Source: Planctomicrobium sp. (lineage in GTDB: Bacteria > Planctomycetota > Planctomycetia > Planctomycetales > Planctomycetaceae). From it: DNA of 10,013 nt. This document shows positions 6,501 through 10,013 of this stretch, piece after piece; within the stretch, counting starts at the first letter, position 1, and each line of letters starts with the position of its first letter. The DNA lies in the NCBI GenBank assembly GCA_029259835.1, contig JAJDEL010000355.1, positions 1 to 10,013 on the forward strand, in the 5' to 3' direction. The notes beneath the pieces were generated by a model, which worked only from the letters and a program-made list of their open reading frames with translations, was not told the DNA's origin and made no database searches. Position numbers and translations under genes: made by a program.

Positions 6501-6516
6501 TGACGGTTGCGAACCA
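6501..6516 (-). promoter_or_regulatory. Possible activator (enhancer) site 1 upstream of the csrA promoter
   Basis: TGACGGTTGCGAACCA (plus strand) contains the dyad GGTT-GCG-AACC and overlaps a second perfect 10-base palindrome, AACCATGGTT (6512-6521). Its centre is about 110 bases upstream of the predicted sigma-54 start. Eleven of 16 positions match the copy at 6552-6567. Confidence 0.35.
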
Positions 6517-6551
6517 TGGTTTCATTGAAGAGCTTGTAAGGACTTCAATTC

Positions 6552-6567
6552 TTACTGTCGCGAACAA
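6552..6567 (-). promoter_or_regulatory. Possible activator (enhancer) site 2 upstream of the csrA promoter
   Basis: TTACTGTCGCGAACAA (plus strand) shares the core GCGAAC and the T-AC-GT framework with site 1, 51 bases away, close to five helical turns. Its centre is about 160 bases upstream of the predicted start. The dyad is weaker than in site 1 (TGT...ACA flanks). Confidence 0.3.
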
Positions 6568-6627
6568 GAGACTTTACAATCCTTTGTGAGTTCACAATGA
6601 CACATTCGGCAAGACGTGCCGGTTACG

Positions 6628-6671
6628 TGTTATTGTTCGTGTGTCATTATTACGACACTTCGGCAATAACA
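6628..6671 (+). promoter_or_regulatory. Nested hairpin upstream of ispF
   Basis: Outer arms TGTTATTG (6628-6635) and CAATAACA (6664-6671) pair exactly over eight bases. A symmetrical five-by-five internal loop (TTCGT against TTCGG) follows, then inner arms GTGTC (6641-6645) and GACAC (6654-6658) around an eight-base loop. It lies about 100 bases upstream of the predicted ispF promoter and does not end in a T-run. It may be an operator, or part of a transcript reading through from upstream. Confidence 0.4.
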
Positions 6672-6769
6672 ACGGGACACGTGTACACATCATTCGTGTA
6701 GAACACGCAGAAATCAAGAGGCCAATCCCCAAGATTCATCGCTTCGCGTCTACGATTTCACCGCACCTG

Positions 6770-6798
6770 TTGACCCTCCCAAAGCCTTCAACGATGAT
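6770..6798 (+). promoter_or_regulatory. Sigma-70-like promoter candidate for ispF
   Basis: TTGACC (6770-6775, five of six consensus positions) and GATGAT (6793-6798, four of six) are separated by exactly 17 bases. Transcription would start near 6805, giving a leader of about 49 bases before the ATG at 6854. This supports that ATG rather than starts further upstream. Confidence 0.4.
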
Positions 6799-6853
6799 CA
6801 GAGTGAAACGTTCTTCTGCACAGAATCTCGCACGATTGCTACGAAAGACTGAA

Positions 6854-7333
6854 ATGAAATTCCGCGTTGGCCTGGGACACGACACGCATCGCCTGGAAGC
6901 AGGGCGCCGTTTGGTGATAGGTGGAGTAGATATCCAGCACGACCGTGGACCAGTCTCGCATAGCGATGGCGACGTTTTACTACATGCCCTGATCGATGCG
7001 ATTTTAGGTGCGCTCGGCTGGGGTGACATCGGCGAATGGTTCCCGGACACCGATGAACAATTCCAAGGCGCTGACTCAACTCAACTGCTGGAAGAAGTCG
7101 TCAAGAAGGCCCACGCCGAAGGCTGGCAAATCGAAAACGCCGACTGCATTGTCTTCGCCCAAAAACCAAAGCTGTCGCCCTACAAGCAAACGATTGCAGA
7201 ACACATCGCCGAGCAACTTGGAGTCGACACGGATCAAGTCAACGTGAAAGCCAAAACCGGCGAAAAAGTCGGCCCTGTTGGTCGAGAAGAAGCCATTTGC
7301 GCCGAAGTGGTTGTGATGATGCTGAGGTCGTAA
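6854..7333 (+). CDS. ispF: 2-C-methyl-D-erythritol 2,4-cyclodiphosphate synthase
   Basis: A 159-residue cytoplasmic enzyme of the MEP (non-mevalonate) isoprenoid pathway. It converts 4-diphosphocytidyl-2-C-methyl-D-erythritol 2-phosphate to the 2,4-cyclodiphosphate with release of CMP, as a trimer using a divalent metal. The metal ligands D10, H12 (GHDTHRL) and H44 (SHSDGDVLLHAL) are present, as are the GDIGEWFPDTD loop (57-67) and the C-terminal VNVKAKTGEKVGPVGREEAI stretch, which matches the E. coli ATTTEKLGFTGRGEGI region. Length agrees with the family. The frame is open back to 6641, but the ATG at 6854 gives the standard N-terminus (MKFRVGLGHD). It is convergent with the AbfB-domain gene, with stop codons separated by only six bases. 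No other MEP gene is next to it here. Confidence 0.97.
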   Translation: MKFRVGLGHDTHRLEAGRRLVIGGVDIQHDRGPVSHSDGDVLLHALIDAILGALGWGDIGEWFPDTDEQFQGADSTQLLEEVVKKAHAEGWQIENADCIVFAQKPKLSPYKQTIAEHIAEQLGVDTDQVNVKAKTGEKVGPVGREEAICAEVVVMMLRS

Positions 7334-7339
7334 TCACTC

Positions 7340-8206
7340 TCACCAAAGTCGAAACTGAGGTGCTGTTTGGTAAAACGTCGCCTGTGTTTTAAACGCAGCA
7401 CTTCCGTCATCCTTATCAACCCACAATTCCCCATTCGCTCGTCGGCGAATGAAGTGCTTCGGAAAGTTGATTGACTCAAATGAGACACCTCGTTTTCGAC
7501 CAATCAATCCTTTTTTCTTTATAAAAGTTGCGTTCTGTCTAAACGAATCTGTATCTACAAATTCTTGGTACCGGACACGAAGTCCCCCATGAATGAGGTA
7601 GTGACCTTCGATGCTTGGTGAGCGAATTGACACATAGTTTGAATTTGCTAACCCGTTGACAATTTCCCAAGTTGCATTCAGTTTTCCGACATCACTGCGC
7701 ACCGATTTCGAGTTTACGAGATATCCTCCCTGAACCATGTAATATCGTCTTCCTGATTGGGTGAAAGAGACCAGGTCTGTCGGCAGCGACTCTTCAGTCA
7801 ACTCGTCTTGTAGTTGTTCAACAGCACTCGTCTCACCGTTGTCCAATCGTGCTCGCATGGCAGTTGCGTATGCTTTCTTAAGCTCGTCACCAGCAGTTTT
7901 GAGAGTTAGCCCATATTTTTTGAAGACGTCTACCATTTCTTTTCGCGCCGTCAATCCACCTTTCTGTTCAAAGAATGTCAGTTGCCTCAGGTATCCAGCC
8001 GCGATTTCTGTGTCGCCGGATTGATTCTTTTCAATGATTCTCTCGCGATACGCCAGAACGACTTTTTCCTTGGCACTTTCGAGAGCGAGTTTGTGTTTTT
8101 CCTTCGCAGCTTTGAGCGCATCTGCAATGTCGTCACCAAAGGTCGTGTGAGGCAAAAACAAAAACGCTGCCAACAGGCACATCAATGGAATCTGTTTGTT
8201 CTGCAT
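7340..8206 (-). CDS. Secreted protein with helical region and AbfB-type beta-trefoil domain
   Basis: A 288-residue exported protein. The signal peptide covers about residues 1-24 (MCLLAAFLFLPHTTFG before DDIADA). Residues 25-140 are highly charged and helical (Lys/Glu/Ala-rich, likely coiled coil at 25-60). Residues about 145-285 form an AbfB-like beta-trefoil: a degenerate first unit (YYMVQGGYLVNSKS), a second unit (YVSIRSPSIEGHYLIHGG... QNATF) and a clear third unit (VSFESINFPKHFIRRR, then DDGSAAFKTQATFYQ). AbfB domains bind arabinose-containing polysaccharides in fungal arabinofuranosidases and also occur detached in bacteria. No catalytic domain is visible, so a carbohydrate-binding or surface role is inferred. 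The start at 8206 has AAGGG seven bases upstream. The cysteine at position 10 lacks a lipobox. It is not in an operon: ispF is convergent and the upstream side is a hairpin-rich intergenic region. Confidence 0.8.
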   Translation of the reverse strand: MQNKQIPLMCLLAAFLFLPHTTFGDDIADALKAAKEKHKLALESAKEKVVLAYRERIIEKNQSGDTEIAAGYLRQLTFFEQKGGLTARKEMVDVFKKYGLTLKTAGDELKKAYATAMRARLDNGETSAVEQLQDELTEESLPTDLVSFTQSGRRYYMVQGGYLVNSKSVRSDVGKLNATWEIVNGLANSNYVSIRSPSIEGHYLIHGGLRVRYQEFVDTDSFRQNATFIKKKGLIGRKRGVSFESINFPKHFIRRRANGELWVDKDDGSAAFKTQATFYQTAPQFRLW

Positions 8207-8301
8207 GGTTGCCCTTTTGTAAAGTGCTGTGAGAATTTTTGTTTGGTTTCAGTTAGAAGTGCAGTCGTTACTGAGTAAAGTCTAAGAGACCGTCAACCAA
8301 G

Positions 8302-8390
8302 CACGCAAGGCGACTCGGGTATTACGGGCGAATCGATTCTTGTCGTCAATTATTTAGCCTCGCCAACTGTAGCGACAGGCCTCTTGCGTG
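8302..8390. repeat. Inverted repeat CACGCAAG/CTTGCGTG enclosing a degenerate TTTAGC element
   Basis: The 8-base arms at 8302-8309 and 8383-8390 are exact reverse complements 73 bases apart. Between them lie the palindrome at 8330-8339 and a TTTAGC head (8353-8358) followed by an imperfect hairpin (GCCT 8357-8360 with AGGC 8377-8380, inner CGC/GCG). It may be an older copy of the same repeat type as the pair at 8398-8517. Confidence 0.4.
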
Positions 8391-8397
8391 GCCCGTC

Positions 8398-8517
8398 CAT
8401 TTAGCACCGGGTGACTCACCCGGTGGGGCGGAACGCTTTGAGTGTTCTGGCAACAGTCAACGGCGGAGTTGACGTCGCTTGTGCAATCCCCCCCGGTCAT
8501 TGACCGGAGGCTAAATG
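8398..8517. repeat. Inverted pair of REP-like elements (REPIN-like unit)
   Basis: The unit begins with CATTTAGC (8398-8405) and ends with its exact reverse complement GCTAAATG (8510-8517). Inside the left end is a 10-base palindrome with one central base (CACCGGGTGA, C, TCACCCGGTG; 8405-8425). Inside the right end is CCGGTCA, T, TGACCGG (8493-8507), which extends on the minus strand by C-G pairs and one G-U wobble. Between them lie two smaller hairpins: GAACGC/GTGTTC (8431-8436 and 8442-8447) and GTCAAC/GTTGAC (8456-8461 and 8468-8473). The right element begins five bases after the stop of the ceramidase-domain gene. Two heads facing outward around a non-coding core is the architecture of REPINs. 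Confidence 0.6.
8490..8510 (-). terminator. Hairpin after the ceramidase-domain gene
   Basis: On the minus strand CCTCCGGTCA, one base, and TGACCGGGGG form ten pairs including one G-U wobble, starting 12 bases after the stop codon. The pairing is better on the minus strand than on the plus strand, in keeping with a role at the 3' end of this gene's transcript. There is no T-run after it, so it may protect the transcript end rather than terminate by itself. Confidence 0.4.
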
Positions 8518-8522
8518 AGAAA

Positions 8523-9974
8523 TTACAACGACGGATCCGTCGCCGTATCCTGAAGAAGCAGCAACTCCAGTCGAATCTTTTCTTCCGCCTTTACTTCCAG
8601 GTGACTACTGCGGGCGGGCCAGGTTTCGTAGCCTCCGAGATTGTGCTGCTCTTCTGATGGCAGGTAGCCGCTGTATCCGTTTGCGAGTTCGATCGTGAAC
8701 GATTTCTTGAACGGAGAACCTTCTTTGATTTTCACACCAGTCCCTGCAAAGACTTCGCAAGGGCATGAGGTGATCAGCGTGTCGCCAATTTGAATCGCTT
8801 GCAGCATGAGCGATGTCTCTTCGGGATAATCCGCGAGATGCAGAGTCTCATTCGCGTAAACTCGGCTCCAGCGATGCGGCCCTTTTGCTTTGGGGTCGCT
8901 CAATAACTTCTTGGCCCAGGCGATTCGTTCGTCGCTCGGCTTCCGCACTTTCAGCTTCAGTTCGCTCGATGAAACATTGAGCCGCTGTGGAATTTGATAT
9001 TCGGCACTTTCAAGATTCGCCAGCGATTGCTCGGCGAGAAGGTTTCCCCAATGCTGCATTCGTTCCCATGGCGCATACTTTTTCTTTTCCTTGTTTGAGA
9101 AGGAACCAGTATCTCCGGACGTCCCGTTACTCATAATGCCGACGAATTTGGGATGCTCACTCTTCGTGGTCAGAGATTCCTCCAGTTTCCTTGCGTAAGC
9201 CCCGAAGTAATCCGCGCTCACCTGACCACCGGCGTATCCGCCACAGTAATGCACACTGAAATTCCCCAGCACCGCCATTGGTGTTCCATCAAGATGTTGC
9301 AACGACAAAACGGAAAATTCAGGGTCTATGGGACCGGCAGGTCGAATGACGGCGGTACTCCGACCAGCCACCGACTTGATCCGTTCACCCTCAACGCCGA
9401 ACGGATTCACATCCACACTTCCTGGCTCACACAAAAACCGTCGACACGCAATCGCGTCCGGCAGCAAAAATTGCTCAACAGCGATCTTCGCCGGTGCCAG
9501 ATTTTGATGAGCAGTGATGATTGCTTCTGCCATCGTCTTGGCAGTAAAGACTCGATAGTCCTCATCAGCCTGGCGCGTACTGATTCGTGAAACTCGCGGT
9601 GCCGCGTGCGTATGAGTGGAGGATATCAACTGTTGATGCGGAGGAATTCCAATTCGTTTTTCGACAATCTTCTTCGCATTGTCGATGACTTCCCGATCCG
9701 CCATGCAAAGATCGTTGACGCAAATCGCAAACGTCGTCTCTCCAAGTTGCACCACGATGGCACGTGAATGCAATCGATCATGAATCCCTCGCACCGGACC
9801 TGGCTTACTGATCGGTCCATTCAGCGAGACACCTTCTCCCGGCGTCAAATCAACAGCAGCAGCACCTGCAAGAAAGACCTGATTCGCAACGACAAACTGC
9901 CGATTCGCTGCTGAGACGCAATCAGGGAGAAAACATTGAATTACAAAAACAGTAACGAAAGCGACGAATCGCAT
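8523..9974 (-). CDS. Secreted neutral/alkaline ceramidase-domain hydrolase
   Basis: A 483-residue exported protein. The signal peptide is about residues 1-23 (MRFVAFVTVFVIQCFLPDCVSA). The rest matches the catalytic domain of neutral/alkaline ceramidases, zinc amidases that cleave the N-acyl bond of ceramide: entry motif FLAGAAAVDLTPGEGVSLNG (34-53), SSTHTHAAP with metal-ligand candidates H121 and H123, FSVHYCGG with H242, SNGTSGDTGSF (283-293), CPCEVFAG with E407, and NGYSGYLPSEEQH with Y434/Y437. About 480 residues is shorter than the roughly 650-residue secreted ceramidases, because the C-terminal immunoglobulin-like domain is absent. Planctomycetes often carry such short forms, so ceramide may not be the real substrate. 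The ATG at 9974 is chosen for its AGGAG, eight bases upstream, and the signal peptide, although the frame stays open to the right edge. The gene is followed by a hairpin. Confidence 0.88.
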   Translation of the reverse strand: MRFVAFVTVFVIQCFLPDCVSAANRQFVVANQVFLAGAAAVDLTPGEGVSLNGPISKPGPVRGIHDRLHSRAIVVQLGETTFAICVNDLCMADREVIDNAKKIVEKRIGIPPHQQLISSTHTHAAPRVSRISTRQADEDYRVFTAKTMAEAIITAHQNLAPAKIAVEQFLLPDAIACRRFLCEPGSVDVNPFGVEGERIKSVAGRSTAVIRPAGPIDPEFSVLSLQHLDGTPMAVLGNFSVHYCGGYAGGQVSADYFGAYARKLEESLTTKSEHPKFVGIMSNGTSGDTGSFSNKEKKKYAPWERMQHWGNLLAEQSLANLESAEYQIPQRLNVSSSELKLKVRKPSDERIAWAKKLLSDPKAKGPHRWSRVYANETLHLADYPEETSLMLQAIQIGDTLITSCPCEVFAGTGVKIKEGSPFKKSFTIELANGYSGYLPSEEQHNLGGYETWPARSSHLEVKAEEKIRLELLLLQDTATDPSL

Positions 9975-9982
9975 ACGAATCT

Positions 9983-9987
9983 CTCCT
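9983..9987 (-). promoter_or_regulatory. Ribosome-binding site fixing the start of the ceramidase-domain gene
   Basis: AGGAG on the minus strand lies eight bases before the ATG at 9974. It is one of the strongest ribosome-binding sites in this window and rules against the TTG at the right edge (10013) as start. Confidence 0.7.
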
Positions 9988-10013
9988 GATGAATTCTGAG
10001 GGTCAGCTTCCAA

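Larger units (their letters stand above)
6312..6853. other. 542-base divergent regulatory region between csrA and ispF
   Basis: I see no convincing gene here. From left to right it holds the csrA ribosome-binding site and leader hairpin, the sigma-54-like promoter (6407-6423), a pair of GCGAAC-type direct repeats (6501-6516 and 6552-6567), a nested hairpin (6628-6671) and a sigma-70-like promoter for ispF (6770-6798). A 64-codon open frame at 6395-6589 crosses the promoter and the repeats and has no ribosome-binding site, so it was not called. The size is large for a region serving two small genes, and a small RNA around 6600-6700 cannot be excluded. Confidence 0.6.
8207..8522. other. 316-base hairpin-rich intergenic region
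   Basis: No gene is visible. Positions 8207-8300 hold the AbfB-gene leader and its ribosome-binding site. From 8302 to 8517 almost every segment can pair: CACGCAAG/CTTGCGTG (8302-8309 and 8383-8390), a perfect palindrome GAATCGATTC (8330-8339), GCCT/AGGC (8357-8360 and 8377-8380), and then the elements at 8398-8517 listed separately. Three TTTAGC heads fall within the last 165 bases. Confidence 0.7.

Noticed and set aside
6395..6589. 64-codon open frame on the plus strand between csrA and ispF
   Set aside because: No ribosome-binding site, no recognisable domain, and it overlaps the sigma-54-like element and the direct repeats; its repeated LTVAN only reflects the DNA repeats.
6641..6853. 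N-terminal extension of IspF to an upstream start
   Set aside because: The family N-terminus begins at the ATG at 6854; the extension is basic and unstructured, crosses the nested hairpin and the likely promoter, and would make the protein far longer than the family.
8176..8179. Cysteine at residue 10 of the AbfB protein as a lipoprotein site
   Set aside because: The preceding residues PLM do not form a lipobox and the hydrophobic core follows the cysteine instead of preceding it.
8302..8517. CRISPR array or insertion sequence ends
   Set aside because: The hairpins differ in sequence, are not evenly spaced and enclose no open frame or target-site duplication.

Overview
The window most likely comes from a planctomycete (Planctomycetaceae-like, moderate GC). 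The reasons are the secreted stand-alone neutral-ceramidase-domain protein, a secreted AbfB-domain protein, an S41 protease next to csrA, often weak Shine-Dalgarno sequences, and hairpin-rich intergenic repeats. The placement comes from gene content and was not checked by any search. The content is ordinary chromosomal: no rRNA, tRNA, CRISPR array, insertion sequence or phage gene is visible.

Layout. 1-1179 (minus): an ABC-2 type permease followed by the start of another membrane protein that runs off the left edge. 1395-2304 (plus): a small unrecognised protein with a CxxC motif, then a ferritin-like diiron protein, ending at a strong bidirectional hairpin (2331-2364). 2380-3906 (minus): a bile-acid:sodium-symporter-family transporter and, upstream of it, a small four-helix membrane protein, with a near-perfect palindrome between them. 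4019-6311 (minus): csrA followed by a secreted PDZ/S41 C-terminal processing protease, closed by a textbook intrinsic terminator. 6312-6853: a 542-base divergent regulatory region. 6854-7333 (plus): ispF of the MEP isoprenoid pathway. 7340-8206 (minus): a secreted helical plus AbfB beta-trefoil protein, convergent with ispF with only 6 bases between the stops. 8207-8522: an intergenic stretch packed with hairpins. 8523-9974 (minus): a secreted ceramidase-domain hydrolase.

Two non-coding signals stand out. First, upstream of csrA the minus strand carries a close match to a sigma-54 (-24/-12) promoter. Two copies of a GCGAAC-containing motif lie about 51 bases apart at distances typical of enhancer sites, and the csrA leader has GGA motifs in the ribosome-binding site, as expected for CsrA autoregulation. 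The csrA-protease pair may therefore be a sigma-54-activated, CsrA-regulated unit. Second, four intergenic sites share a TTTAGC head followed by a hairpin whose sequence differs from copy to copy. Two of them face each other across about 120 bases at 8398-8517, which resembles REP/REPIN elements.

I do not see a clearly new multi-gene system. The most original candidates are the TTTAGC-headed repeat family and the csrA control region.
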